Notes: a model not told the origin generated them from the letters alone. Shown: positions 34,861 to 45,022, numbered from the stretch's first letter. The stretch is 59,899 nucleotides of DNA from Sphingomonas sp. (GCF_026460985.1 NZ_JAPKNM010000112.1:1-59899), one strand, 5' to 3'. Translations and numbers: made by a program.

Positions 34861-34875
34861 GAACAAGGGGGGAAC
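34861..34875 (-). promoter_or_regulatory. LexA (SOS) box of dinB
   Basis: On the minus strand GTTC-N7-GTTC (plus-strand GAAC at 34861-34864 and 34872-34875). This direct repeat is the LexA site known in Alphaproteobacteria. It lies 22 bp before the dinB start codon. Confidence 0.75.
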
Positions 34876-34889
34876 GGGAAAGCCGGGGT

Positions 34890-34985
34890 CACCCTCACCC
34901 TTCCGGCGCTTCGCGCCTCCCTCCCTCTCCCGATGGGAGAGGGAAGGGGCCCGCCGCCGAAGGCGGTGGGAAGGGTGAGGGTGAG
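34890..34985. repeat. CACCCTCACCCTTCC inverted repeat
   Basis: CACCCTCACCCTTCCGGCGC at the left and GGTGGGAAGGGTGAGGGTG at the right, with TCTCCC / GGGAGA and CGCCGCCGAAGGCGG hairpins inside. It lies between the divergent dinB and nadC genes, just upstream of the SOS box. Confidence 0.75.
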
Positions 34986-35046
34986 TAGGTAGACAGAGGT
35001 CGCAACCAGCCTTCCGCCGCAACGAGGTAGGAGCTAGAGCCCCCCC

Positions 35047-35892
35047 ATGCCCTTCTCCCTCGACCATTTCGACCTCGCCGCCTTCGTCCGCGCCACGCTC
35101 GCCGAGGATCTGGGCGAGGCCGGCGACATCACCTCCGCCGCGGTGATCCCCGCCGATGCGGTGTTCGAAGGCGTGATGGACAGCCGCGACGCGATCACCG
35201 TCGCTGGCCTCCCCATCGCGGAGGCATTCTTCCGCGCGCTCGATCCCGAGGTGGCGATCGAGCGGCTGGTCGAGGACGGGCAGGGGGTTGCCGCCGGCAC
35301 CGATCTGCTCCGGCTCCGCGGCAAGGCGCGCGCGATGCTCACCGCCGAGCGGTCGGCGCTCAACACCGTCCAGCACCTCTCCGGCATCGCCACGCTGACC
35401 CGCGCCTATGTCGATGCCATCGCGGGCACCGGCGCGACCCTGCTCGACACGCGCAAGACCATTCCCGGGCTGCGCGTGCTCGAGAAATACGCCACGCGCA
35501 TGGGCGGCGCGCGGAACCATCGCATGGGGCTGTGGGACGCGGCGATGATCAAGGACAACCATGTCGCCGTCGCCGGATCGATCGGCGAGGCGGTTGGCCG
35601 CGCGGTGGCCGCGGGGATCGATCGCATCATCGTCGAGGTCGATCGGCTCGACCAGATCGAACCGGCGCTGGCTGCCGGCGCCACGCACCTGCTGCTCGAC
35701 AACATGGCCCCCGCGACGCTGCGCGCGGCTGTCGCCCAGGTCGCCGGGCGCGTGCCGACCGAGGCCTCGGGCGGCGTACGGCTCGACACGATCCGCGCCA
35801 TCGCGGAATCGGGCGTCACCTATGTCAGCGTCGGCCGCCTGACCCAGTCGGCCCCGGCGGCGGATATCGGGCTGGACTTCAGCGCAGCCTGA
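35047..35892 (+). CDS. nadC: Nicotinate-nucleotide pyrophosphorylase (carboxylating)
   Basis: A 281-residue phosphoribosyltransferase that turns quinolinate and PRPP into nicotinate mononucleotide in NAD synthesis. Family blocks: EDLGEAGDITSAAV at the N-terminus, LNTVQHLSGIATLT, DTRKTIPGLRVLEKYA and GLWDAAMIKDNHV with substrate-binding lysines. It is a single gene, separated from nadA by 8.5 kb. Confidence 0.95.
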   Translation: MPFSLDHFDLAAFVRATLAEDLGEAGDITSAAVIPADAVFEGVMDSRDAITVAGLPIAEAFFRALDPEVAIERLVEDGQGVAAGTDLLRLRGKARAMLTAERSALNTVQHLSGIATLTRAYVDAIAGTGATLLDTRKTIPGLRVLEKYATRMGGARNHRMGLWDAAMIKDNHVAVAGSIGEAVGRAVAAGIDRIIVEVDRLDQIEPALAAGATHLLLDNMAPATLRAAVAQVAGRVPTEASGGVRLDTIRAIAESGVTYVSVGRLTQSAPAADIGLDFSAA

Positions 35893-35940
35893 GCGCGCTC
35901 GCAATGGTAAAAGTGGAAAATTAGGGTCCGTCCGCAGTTA

Positions 35941-36110
35941 CCGTCATCCCGGAAGCCAATTTTCTCCAAATCTATGATTTGGTCAGAAAATTGAGCTGTC
36001 CGGGATCCACCGTGAGGCAAATGCTAGCGGCGCGGTGGATCCCGGACAGTAAGGCTTTCCAACGGAAAACCTGGCGGTTTTCCGGGAAAGCCTAACTTCC
36101 GGGATGACGG
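35941..36110. repeat. Cloverleaf-like composite palindrome, copy 1
   Basis: A terminal stem of 15 bp (35941-35955 with 36096-36110) encloses three hairpins: arm A 35957-35993 (9 + 7 bp, 2-nt bulge, TAT loop), arm B 35996-36049 (17 bp perfect, 20-nt loop), arm C 36052-36093 (9 + 9 bp, 2-nt bulge, 4-nt loop). The spacers between arms are 1-2 nt, so the whole element can form a four-way junction. It lies between convergent nadC and the DUF4112 gene. The second copy is at 52477-52647. Confidence 0.9.
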
Positions 36111-36127
36111 GGTTGGCTTATTGCCCC

Positions 36128-36562
36128 TCAGCCCTGATCGATCGTCGCGGTCGACGGATGATGCTTGTCGAGGTGCTTCTTGATCATCTTCAGGTTGCGC
36201 GAGTTCGATCGGAAGAACAGATCGGGGATCGCGCCCACCCAGGGGATCAGCCCCAGCACCCAGTCGAAGCCGACATTGCCCGCCATCCGCGCGATCTGCG
36301 TCTTGGACATGCCGAGGTTGCGCGCCTCCCACGCCATATAGGCGCCCATCGCCGCGGCGATCGTCGTGCCGATGCCCGGGACGAGATCGAGCACCACGTC
36401 GAGGCCGATCGGAAAGCGCGTCCCCGGGACCGTCAGGCTGCGCTCGAGCAGATGCTCCATCGCCTCGATGCGCCGGCGGACCGATGCCGGGTCCTTGCCC
36501 AGCGGCAGGTTCTTCGCCGCCGCGCTCCATCCCGATGCCATTTGCTGCGGTCTCGCCACCAT
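36128..36562 (-). CDS. DUF4112 domain protein
   Basis: A 144-residue protein of the DUF4112 family (function unknown). Characteristic are the PIGLDVVLDLVPGIGTTIAAAMGAYMAWEA hydrophobic stretch and the WVLGLIPWVGAIPDLFFRSN repeat with paired PxxG/D motifs. Probably a small membrane protein. Its ATG directly follows the stop of the upstream binding lipoprotein gene, so they share a transcript. Confidence 0.85.
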   Translation of the reverse strand: MVARPQQMASGWSAAAKNLPLGKDPASVRRRIEAMEHLLERSLTVPGTRFPIGLDVVLDLVPGIGTTIAAAMGAYMAWEARNLGMSKTQIARMAGNVGFDWVLGLIPWVGAIPDLFFRSNSRNLKMIKKHLDKHHPSTATIDQG

Positions 36563-38023
36563 TCACTCCGTCTCGTTTCGCAGATGGTTCAGCGGGTGCC
36601 ACGCCCGGCTGTTCCGCTGCCATGCATCCAGCCGCAATGCGACCAGCGACCAACGTAGGGGTTGAGCGATTGGAATATAAGAGGAATCCGCGGTGAGCGC
36701 CGCGTCGGCCTCGGCGATACGCTGCGCGCGGGCGGCGAGATCCGGGGCGTCGCGGCCCGCCAGGACCAGCGCCTTCACTGCCTCGGGGCAGGCGATGCAG
36801 GCGGTCTGCACGAACCAGCGGCCGCTGTCATAGGGGGCGACAGCGTCGATCAGCCTGAGGTCCGCCGCGGCGTCGAGTCCGACGCGCTGGGGCGTGACGC
36901 CGATCCGCAGCATCGCCTCCGCCAGATGCGCCCAGACCAGGGTCGCGCCGGGACCCGCCGGAAGCGCGATGCGCAGGGTCAGGGGTCCGGGATGCTCCCG
37001 CCGCCAGGCGGCCACCCGCGCCTCCGCTGCCTCGCGCCGGGCGTCGAGCGACAGCGTTCCCCAGTCGGGCTGGGCGGGGGGCGCCGCCGAATCGAGCTTG
37101 CCGGGGAGCAGCGTCTCCACCGGCGTCCAGTCGGGCTGGACCGCGCGGGTGAGCGCCGCCCGGTCGATCGCCATCGCGATCGCGGCACGATTCCCGGCGT
37201 CGGCCAGGAAGCCCTGCTGCGCGACGACCGCCAGCCCGAACAGTCCGAAGGGCTGGTCGAGATGAAGGTTCGCGGGTGCGACCTGCGCCTGGGCGAGGAT
37301 CGGCCAGTCGGCAAAGGTCCCTCCGAGGACGAGATCGGACTCGGTCGCCTTGAAGCGCGCGATCGCCAGCGCCGCGCGTTCGCCGAACAGCCGCACCGTC
37401 TCCTCGGGTGCGGGCGTCGCATTGTCCTGGCGCTGCGGATCGGGCGCGGGGGACAGGAGCAGCCCGCGCGGCAACTTGCGCGCGAAGAACGGGCCGCTGC
37501 CATCCAGCGCGCCGGTGCGGAACACCGCCAGCTCGGGCTGGGCGAACAGCTTGAGCAGGTCGGGGCGGGGGCGTTTCAGCCGCACTTCGATCACGGTGGG
37601 CGTCATCTCGACGATCTCGTCGATCACCGCGAGGAACGGCGCGAGGGCATTGCGGCTGCCGGGCGCGGCGGCGCGGCGGAGCACGCGGACCACCTGCGCC
37701 GCGGTCACCGGGGCGCCGTCGGGCCAATAGGCCTCGCGCAGCCGGAAGATGTAGCTGCGTCCGTCGTCGATCACGATCCAGCGCTCGGCCAGCCCCGGCT
37801 CGATCTGGCCCGCGCCGTCGAAGCGGACGAGGCCCTGCGCCGTCGCGCCCATCAGCACGCGCTCGGCAGGATCGAGCGGGCCCGCGCTCGGATCGGCCGC
37901 CTTGGCCTCGCCGCCGATTGCGCTGACCACCACCGGCGCATCGTCCTTGCGCTGCCCCTCGGGCCCGCACGCACCCGTCGCCAGGCCCAGGCCGAGCAGG
38001 ACAGGCAGGACGAAGCGGTTCAT
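36563..38023 (-). CDS. ABC transporter substrate-binding lipoprotein, peptide/nickel type
   Basis: A 486-residue solute-binding protein of family 5 (oligopeptide/nickel/dipeptide type). The N-terminus MNRFVLPVLLGLGLATGAC reads as a lipoprotein signal, with Cys19. Typical are GLAERWIVIDDGRSYIFRLREAYWPDGAPVTA near 100-130 and NRAAIAMAIDRAALTRAV near 300. There are no permease or ATPase genes nearby, so it is an orphan receptor. I start at 38023; the 71 extra codons upstream overlap the divergent small gene region. It is co-transcribed with the DUF4112 gene. Confidence 0.82.
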   Translation of the reverse strand: MNRFVLPVLLGLGLATGACGPEGQRKDDAPVVVSAIGGEAKAADPSAGPLDPAERVLMGATAQGLVRFDGAGQIEPGLAERWIVIDDGRSYIFRLREAYWPDGAPVTAAQVVRVLRRAAAPGSRNALAPFLAVIDEIVEMTPTVIEVRLKRPRPDLLKLFAQPELAVFRTGALDGSGPFFARKLPRGLLLSPAPDPQRQDNATPAPEETVRLFGERAALAIARFKATESDLVLGGTFADWPILAQAQVAPANLHLDQPFGLFGLAVVAQQGFLADAGNRAAIAMAIDRAALTRAVQPDWTPVETLLPGKLDSAAPPAQPDWGTLSLDARREAAEARVAAWRREHPGPLTLRIALPAGPGATLVWAHLAEAMLRIGVTPQRVGLDAAADLRLIDAVAPYDSGRWFVQTACIACPEAVKALVLAGRDAPDLAARAQRIAEADAALTADSSYIPIAQPLRWSLVALRLDAWQRNSRAWHPLNHLRNETE

Positions 38024-38103
38024 GCAAGCGGTGTATGGTTCGCACCGCACGCTGCCAACCCCTCTCCGATTTCCTTCCGTTCGCCGCATCGCAGCGGATC
38101 CCG

Positions 38104-38129
38104 GGAACTTGCGTTCAGCCTGAAGGGTT
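38104..38129 (+). promoter_or_regulatory. EcfG-type promoter of small membrane protein gene
   Basis: GGAAC at 38104-38108, 17-nt spacer, GGTT at 38126-38129. Same spacing as the csbD promoter at 5601, with one difference in the -10 (GGTT for CGTT). The start codon is at 38161. Confidence 0.6.
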
Positions 38130-38160
38130 CCCTCCTCCGACCATTTCGAGGAGTAGTTCG

Positions 38161-38394
38161 ATGGCGCGTATCCTGGGACAAGCCGCGACCGCACTGGCTG
38201 TGCTCTCGCTGGCAGCAACGCCGGCGATCGCCGCACAGGGCCAGGCTTCCAAGCTTTCGCTCCGGGCCTCGACCGCGGCGGAGAATTCGTCGCAGCTCGG
38301 CGGCGCCCCCATCATTGCCCTGATCGGCCTCGCCGCGATCATCGCGGGCGGGATCATCATCGCCACCGAGAACAACGATCCCGACAGCCCCTGA
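38161..38394 (+). CDS. Small exported membrane protein
   Basis: A 77-residue protein of unknown function. A signal peptide (MARILGQAATALAVLSLAATPAIAAQ) is followed by a short polar segment, a single hydrophobic helix (PIIALIGLAAIIAGGIIIA) and an acidic tail ENNDPDSP. A GAGGAG site precedes the ATG; the longer upstream frame is not used. The likely EcfG-type promoter suggests stress control. I recall similar small proteins in sphingomonads but know no function. Confidence 0.78.
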   Translation: MARILGQAATALAVLSLAATPAIAAQGQASKLSLRASTAAENSSQLGGAPIIALIGLAAIIAGGIIIATENNDPDSP

Positions 38395-38416
38395 TCGCTT
38401 GGGCCCGATGGCGGCG

Positions 38417-39361
38417 CTATCCGCGATAGCGCATCGCGACGTCGCACCTCTCGTACCGGGCTCCGTAGCGGGCCATGATCCCGGCATCGTGCGCGAAGCC
38501 GAGCTTCTCGTAGAGATGGATGGCGGCGGCGCACTTGGAGTTGGTGAGCAGGTAGAGAGGGTCCGCGTCCATCGACAGGGCGCGCTGGATGGTCGCGGAC
38601 AGCAGGAACTCGCCGGCCTTCAGTCCGCGGGCGGTCTCGCGCACGGCCATCTTGGTCAGTTCGAACCCGGACCCTGATTTTCGGAGCGCGCAGGTCCCGA
38701 TGATCCCCCGTCCCGGGGCTTCGACGAACAGGATCGCGCCGCCACCGTCGATGATCTTCGCGCGCGGGTTCTCCAGGACCTCCCGATCGGCATCCTCGAG
38801 CTGGAACATGGCGGTGATCCACTCGGTGTTGATGTCGCGGAAGTGGATCGCGAGGTCGTCGCTATATTCGCGGATCGTCAGCGCTTCGGCCTTGGTGCGG
38901 GTCGCCAGAAGGTCGAGCGGCGTGGCCGCCAGCACCTTCTCCGCATCGGTGATCTGCGCGATGAAGGCGTCCATCCCGTCGCCGCAAAGCGTGCGGACCG
39001 CCGCTTCGACTTGCGGCCAGACGTGCAGCTTTGCGCGCTCCAGTGCGGCAATTCCGGCGGGGGTCAGGCTTATGGTGCGCTGCCGCTGATCGTCGCCCTG
39101 CCGCGATTGGACCAGGCCAAGCTCGATCAACTGGCCTATCCCGCGCGTTATGCCCGGCTGGCTGATTCCCACCGCCTGGACCAATTGCCCGACCGTCAAC
39201 GCCTTCCCGTCCAGCGCGGCGAGAAGCGGCATGTGGGACGGCTGCACGGGCAACCCGGCCGCAGTGGTGATCCGCGCCGCGCCCGCTTGCATCCGTTCGC
39301 CGAGCCGTTTGAGCCGACTGCCCAGGAACGCGGGCCCGAGATCCCGCAGGACGTCCGCCAT
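38417..39361 (-). CDS. MarR-type regulator fused to GNAT acetyltransferase
   Basis: A 314-residue two-domain protein. The N-terminal MarR winged helix (about 20-150; LTVGQLVQAVGISQPGITRGIGQLIELGLVQSRQGDDQRQR) is joined to a C-terminal GNAT domain (about 165-314; GFELTKMAVRETARGLKAGEFLL is the acetyl-CoA loop, AAIHLYEKLGFAH the typical end). Fusions of this kind acetylate small molecules under self-regulation. I start at the ATG 39361 with TGGAG 8 nt upstream; a GTG lies one codon earlier. A long perfect palindrome sits 10 bp upstream. Confidence 0.87.
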   Translation of the reverse strand: MADVLRDLGPAFLGSRLKRLGERMQAGAARITTAAGLPVQPSHMPLLAALDGKALTVGQLVQAVGISQPGITRGIGQLIELGLVQSRQGDDQRQRTISLTPAGIAALERAKLHVWPQVEAAVRTLCGDGMDAFIAQITDAEKVLAATPLDLLATRTKAEALTIREYSDDLAIHFRDINTEWITAMFQLEDADREVLENPRAKIIDGGGAILFVEAPGRGIIGTCALRKSGSGFELTKMAVRETARGLKAGEFLLSATIQRALSMDADPLYLLTNSKCAAAIHLYEKLGFAHDAGIMARYGARYERCDVAMRYRG

Positions 39362-39371
39362 CACATAATCT

Positions 39372-39407
39372 CCAACATGTTATATAACGCGATATATAAC
39401 ATGTTGG
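39372..39407. promoter_or_regulatory. Palindromic operator of the MarR-GNAT gene
   Basis: A perfect 15-bp inverted repeat, CCAACATGTTATATA (39372-39386) and TATATAACATGTTGG (39393-39407), 6-nt centre. Each arm itself contains the palindrome AACATGTT, so two dimers could bind. AT-rich sequence within a GC-rich genome marks it as the promoter region. Confidence 0.85.
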
Positions 39408-39470
39408 CGTTTCGTCAATGGCAGGCGCTGGCTCCATCGAAAGCCGGGTGGAGTGTGTCGGGGATATCGC

Positions 39471-39557
39471 TGGTGCGGACGGCGGGACTCGAACCCGCAC
39501 GCCCCGAGGGGCAGAAGATTTTAAGTCTCCGGCGTCTACCGGTTCCGCCACGTCCGC
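39471..39557 (-). tRNA. tRNA-Leu (anticodon TAA)
   Basis: 87 nt including an encoded CCA. The acceptor arm GCGGACG pairs with CGTCCGC, the anticodon loop reads CTTAAAA with anticodon TAA, a long variable arm TGCCCCTCGGGGCG marks a class II tRNA, and GGTTCGAGTCC is the T arm. Confidence 0.95.
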
Positions 39558-39582
39558 ACGTTTCGAGCCTTTGCCCAAGCGC

Positions 39583-39617
39583 ATGAGGCCGGAACCGTCA
39601 AGCGGTTCCGGCCTCAT
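39583..39617 (-). terminator. Hairpin between ihfB and tRNA-Leu
   Basis: A perfect 15-bp stem ATGAGGCCGGAACCG / CGGTTCCGGCCTCAT with a 5-nt loop. It lies downstream of the ihfB stop. No T-tract, so either a weak terminator or an RNA-processing structure ahead of the tRNA. Confidence 0.6.
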
Positions 39618-39645
39618 CTGCGTTTCGAAGGGGTAGAGGGTCGGG

Positions 39646-39924
39646 TCAGACGTTGAGGCGGACCCGCATCTCCTTGCCGGGCTTGAAATAGGGGACGCGC
39701 TTGGGCGCGACGTCGACGGTTTCGCCGGTGCGGGGGTTGCGGCCGGTGCGGCCGTCGCGGGCGCGGGTGGAGAAGGCGCCGAAGCCGCGCAGCTCGACGC
39801 GGCCGTCTTCGGTCAGGCGGCTGACGATCTCGTCGAAGAAGACCGAGACGATCTTCTCGACCTCGCGTGCCGACAGGCCGGGATTTTCGTCCACCAGCAG
39901 TTGCACGAGTTCCGAACGGATCAT
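39646..39924 (-). CDS. ihfB: Integration host factor subunit beta
   Basis: A 92-residue HU-family DNA-bending protein. [26 protein letters not shown] at the start, [28 protein letters not shown] forms the DNA-embracing beta arm with the intercalating proline, and [15 protein letters not shown] ends it. I start at MIRSEL (39924) rather than seven codons earlier. It follows rpsA in the conserved cmk-rpsA-ihfB order. Confidence 0.92.
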   Translation of the reverse strand: MIRSELVQLLVDENPGLSAREVEKIVSVFFDEIVSRLTEDGRVELRGFGAFSTRARDGRTGRNPRTGETVDVAPKRVPYFKPGKEMRVRLNV

Positions 39925-40060
39925 CCGCACCCTCCCTTGGCGCACGGATCACGGTTCGTCCGGCGCAGCAAAATCCCCAATAGGGATATTGCTCTAGCGC
40001 CGTTATGCAACCTGCATCAACCCGCAGATTAACGGTTTAAGGCATTTATTTTGGGGTAGC

Positions 40061-40091
40061 GGAAAGGGGAGGTGGCCGAAGCCGCCTCCCC
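40061..40091 (-). terminator. Terminator after rpsA
   Basis: On the minus strand GGGGAGGCGGC, a TTCG tetraloop, GCCACCTCCCC, then TTTCC. It lies 10 bp past the rpsA stop. The T-run is short, so partial read-through into ihfB is plausible. Confidence 0.7.
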
Positions 40092-40100
40092 GAACCTGCC

Positions 40101-41813
<1,713 letters not shown>

Positions 41814-42127
41814 AGAGGTTCAGTTCCTGGTCTAACGTTTTTTCCGGCCAGCCGGTTGAATCCGGCGGTCTTGGAGGCCGAAATTGCCGCGGCGGCCGAA
41901 TGCCGGTCGCGGCATCCGTGCGGACCAAGAAAAGCGGAGGGGCTAGACGCGCTTGCTGCGAAAAGGGCGCGCGCGACTCATGTCCACGCGCCATACCTCC
42001 GCGAGCCTCTGCCCGCAGGACGCGCGGCCCATAGCCGAACCGGGCCTCAGAGGCAAGGCGGCGCGCGGCCCATTGCGGCTGGGCGTTCGCCATGTCAGGG
42101 CCGCGCCATTCAAACGAAGAAAGCGCC
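41814..42127. other. Region between rpsA and the 42128 gene
   Basis: 314 bp containing the rpsA leader on the minus strand and the promoter of the opposite small gene. I see no convincing gene; frames here are shadows. S1 commonly represses its own synthesis through its leader, but I cannot identify the structure. Confidence 0.5.
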
Positions 42128-42406
42128 ATGGACCACGTCAACCAGACCTTCGAAGCCGCCACCGTCTCGCTGGACGGCAACAGCTATACCGACTGCACCT
42201 TCCGCGACGTCACCTTCGTCTATGCCGGCGGGCCACTCGAGATGAGCAACTGCGCGATGGACCGCTTCGCCTTCCAGTTCGACGGCGATCTCGCGCGCGG
42301 GCTGTTCACGCTCTACCAGCTGTTCGGCACCGAAGGCATGCTCACCATCCTGCGCGGCTTCACCCAGCCGGGCGAGGGCGGCGAGATCACCCTCCCGGTC
42401 GGCTGA
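42128..42406 (+). CDS. Hypothetical protein within the cmk-rpsA interval
   Basis: A 92-residue cytoplasmic-looking protein without recognised family. It contains YTDCTFRDVTFVYAGG and EMSNCAMDRFAFQFDGD, a pattern like a short pentapeptide-type or beta-helical turn, then a small helix (GLFTLYQLFGTEGMLTILRGF). The ATG at 42128 follows GAAGAAAG. It lies opposite to the cluster it interrupts, ending 2 bp from the cmk stop. Confidence 0.7.
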   Translation: MDHVNQTFEAATVSLDGNSYTDCTFRDVTFVYAGGPLEMSNCAMDRFAFQFDGDLARGLFTLYQLFGTEGMLTILRGFTQPGEGGEITLPVG

Positions 42407-42408
42407 AC

Positions 42409-43050
42409 TCAGCCCGAGACCGGTCCGGCGGCCCTGGTCCGCGCCTCGACCAGGGCGATCGCGCGCTGGATCGCGGCGTCGATCGACAGGAAGCTGGTGT
42501 CGAGCACCGCGGCGTCCCCGGCCTGCCGCATCGGCGCCTCGGAGCGATGGGAGTCGCGCTCGTCGCGCGCGCGGATGTCGGCCAGCACCTTGTCGAGGCT
42601 GGTATTGGCGCCCTGCTTGCGCAGCTCGAGATGGCGGCGCTGCGCGCGGATCGTCGGGGTCGCCTTGACGAACAGCTTCACGTCGGCGTCGGGGGCGATC
42701 ACCGTGCCGATGTCGCGCCCGTCGAGCACCGCCCCGCCGGGCTGCTGCGCGAACGTGCGCTGGCGATCGAGCAGCGCCGCGCGCACCGATGGGTGCGCCG
42801 AGACCACCGAGGCGATCTTGCCGACCTCGTCGGTGCGCAGCCACGGATCGTCGAGCAGCCCGTCCTCGAACCCGCACGACGCAACCGCTTCCGCCTCGGA
42901 TGTCGGATCGCGCCCGGCGCGCAGCACCGATGCGGCGACGGCGCGATAGAGCAATCCGGTGTCGAGATGCGGCAGCGCGTAGTGGCGCGCCAGCGCCCGG
43001 GCGATGGTGCCCTTGCCCGATGCGGCCGGTCCGTCGACGGCGATGATCAT
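42409..43050 (-). CDS. cmk: Cytidylate kinase
   Basis: A 213-residue P-loop nucleoside monophosphate kinase converting CMP/dCMP to the diphosphates. [24 protein letters not shown] is the Walker A start; [14 protein letters not shown] and [23 protein letters not shown] are family blocks, and [17 protein letters not shown] is the lid. It lies between aroA and rpsA as is usual. Confidence 0.95.
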   Translation of the reverse strand: MIIAVDGPAASGKGTIARALARHYALPHLDTGLLYRAVAASVLRAGRDPTSEAEAVASCGFEDGLLDDPWLRTDEVGKIASVVSAHPSVRAALLDRQRTFAQQPGGAVLDGRDIGTVIAPDADVKLFVKATPTIRAQRRHLELRKQGANTSLDKVLADIRARDERDSHRSEAPMRQAGDAAVLDTSFLSIDAAIQRAIALVEARTRAAGPVSG

Positions 43051-43064
43051 GAACGCAAACTCTT

Positions 43065-44387
43065 CTACTGGAGGGCGTCGAGCGTCTGGAAGAAATCGGG
43101 ATAGCTGGTCGCGACCGGGGCGACGTCGTCGATCGTGATCGGCCTGGCCGCGCCGAGCCCGGCCACGGTCATGCTCATCGCGATGCGATGGTCGAGCTTC
43201 GAGGCGACCTGCGCGCCGCCGGGCAGCGGATCGCCGCCCGTGCCCTCGATCGTCAGCCCGTCCGCATGCTCCTCGGTGCGCACGCCCGCAGCTTCGAGCG
43301 CGGCGCGCATCGTCGCGATCCGGTCCGATTCCTTGACGCGCAGCTCGTGCGCGCCGCGCGCGACGGTGCGGCCCTGGGCGTAGGACGCGGCCACGAACAG
43401 GATCGGATATTCGTCGATCATGCTCGGCGCGAGCTCGGGCGGCACCTCGATCGCCTTGAGCGGCGCGTGGCGCACGCGCAGGTCGGCCACCGCTTCGCCG
43501 CCCACTTCGCGTGCGTCCACTTCGGTGATGTCGGCGCCCATCAGCTTGAGCGCGGTGATCAGCCCGGTGCGCGTCGGGTTCATGCAGACGTTGCGGATCA
43601 CGATCTCGGATCCCGGCACGATCGACGCCGCCACCATCCAGAAACCCGCCGAGGAGGGATCGCCCGGCACCACGATATGCTGCGGCTTCAATTCGGCCTC
43701 GCCGGTGATCGAGATGATCTTGCCCTGGGGCCCGTCCTCGACGGTCAGCTCGGCGCCGAATCCGCGCAGCATCCGCTCGCTATGGTCGCGCGTCGGCACC
43801 GGCTCGATCACGCGGGTGATTCCCGGCGTGTTGAGTCCGGCGAGCAGCACCGCCGACTTCACCTGCGCCGAGGCGACGGGGAGGGTGTACTCGATCGGCA
43901 CCGCCGGATTGATCCCGCGCACCATCAGCGGCAGGCGGCCGCCGGGCGAGGCGGTGATCTCCGCACCCATCTTCGACAGGGGCTCGATCACGCGGCCCAT
44001 CGGACGGCTGGAGAGCGAGGCGTCGCCGGTGAAGGTCGCGGTGATCGCATGGCTTGCGACGAGGCCCATCAGCAGCCGCGTCGAGGTGCCCGAATTGCCC
44101 ATGTCGAGCGCGGCCTGCGGCTGGAGCAGCCCGCCGACGCCGACGCCGTGGACGCGCCACACGCCGTCCGGCCCACGCTCGATATCGGCGCCCATCGCGC
44201 GCATCGCGGCGGCGGTGGCGAGCACGTCCTCGCCCTCGAGCAGCCCCTCGATGCGGCTTTCGCCCACCGCGAGCGCCGAGAACATCAGCGAGCGATGACT
44301 GATCGATTTGTCGCCGGGAACGGTGACGCTGCCGCGCAGCGGACCGCGCGCGGAGACGGTGAGGGGGCGGGGTTCGGCATGTGACAT
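43065..44387 (-). CDS. aroA: 3-phosphoshikimate 1-carboxyvinyltransferase (EPSP synthase)
   Basis: A 440-residue shikimate pathway enzyme joining PEP to shikimate 3-phosphate. [34 protein letters not shown] and [20 protein letters not shown] are signature blocks. [11 protein letters not shown] shows the NAGT-like region with the alanine at the glyphosate-contacting position replaced (NSGTS), as in class II enzymes. First gene of aroA-cmk-(rpsA). Confidence 0.95.
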   Translation of the reverse strand: MSHAEPRPLTVSARGPLRGSVTVPGDKSISHRSLMFSALAVGESRIEGLLEGEDVLATAAAMRAMGADIERGPDGVWRVHGVGVGGLLQPQAALDMGNSGTSTRLLMGLVASHAITATFTGDASLSSRPMGRVIEPLSKMGAEITASPGGRLPLMVRGINPAVPIEYTLPVASAQVKSAVLLAGLNTPGITRVIEPVPTRDHSERMLRGFGAELTVEDGPQGKIISITGEAELKPQHIVVPGDPSSAGFWMVAASIVPGSEIVIRNVCMNPTRTGLITALKLMGADITEVDAREVGGEAVADLRVRHAPLKAIEVPPELAPSMIDEYPILFVAASYAQGRTVARGAHELRVKESDRIATMRAALEAAGVRTEEHADGLTIEGTGGDPLPGGAQVASKLDHRIAMSMTVAGLGAARPITIDDVAPVATSYPDFFQTLDALQ

Positions 44388-44488
44388 CGCGCGCGGCTTT
44401 GACAGTCGCCTTGCGTCATGGCAAGGCGCGCCCCACTTTCCGGGTCACACCCGAAATCCAAGATATTTTGAAAGGCAAGAGGCAACAC

Positions 44489-44809
44489 ATGGTGAAGCCG
44501 GAATGGGGCACCAAGCGCGCGTGCCCGAAGTGCGGGACCCGCTTCTACGATCTGACCAAGGACGAGCCGGTCACGTGCATCAGCTGCTCCTATTCGTGGG
44601 AGCCGGAGCCGATCCTCAAGTCCAAGCAGCCGATGCCCTTCGAGGCGGTCAAGGCCAATGCCGACAAGCCGGAGGCGGTCGATTCCGATCTGGGTGACGA
44701 GGATCTGGACATCGCCGAGGACGAAGAGCCGTCGCCCGACGACGATGTCGACCTGGGCGGCGACGACGATCTCGGCGTCGAGACCGGCAGCGACGAGGAC
44801 GAGCAGTAA
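44489..44809 (+). CDS. TIGR02300-family zinc-ribbon protein
   Basis: A 106-residue alphaproteobacterial protein of unknown function. The N-terminus WGTKRACPKCGTRFYDLTKDEPVTCISC contains two CxxC pairs, a zinc ribbon with the FYDL motif; the C-terminal half is a highly acidic Asp/Glu tail. I start at MVKPEWG (44489). Divergent from aroA; tRNA-Ala lies about 90 bp downstream. Confidence 0.9.
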   Translation: MVKPEWGTKRACPKCGTRFYDLTKDEPVTCISCSYSWEPEPILKSKQPMPFEAVKANADKPEAVDSDLGDEDLDIAEDEEPSPDDDVDLGGDDDLGVETGSDEDEQ

Positions 44810-44896
44810 GAAAAATCGGGGGGCAGGGGCGCGACAGCAAAAAGCGTCCTTGCCAAACCCGCGGAGCCCTTCTAATGGGCCCGTCTTCCCGGGGTT

Positions 44897-44973
44897 TGGG
44901 GCCGTAGCTCAGCTGGGAGAGCGTCGCAATGGCATTGCGAAGGTCAGGGGTTCGATCCCCCTCGGCTCCACCA
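44897..44973 (+). tRNA. tRNA-Ala (anticodon GGC)
   Basis: 77 nt including encoded CCA. GGGGCCG pairs with CGGCTCC in the acceptor, TAGCTCAGCTGGGAGAGC is the D arm, anticodon stem TCGCA/TGCGA with loop ATGGCAT gives GGC, and GGTTCGATCCC is the T loop. Confidence 0.95.
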
Positions 44974-45022
44974 TTCCCCCCTCGCGCCTGACCAGGCGCG
45001 GACTTCCGAAACCGGTAGTATG

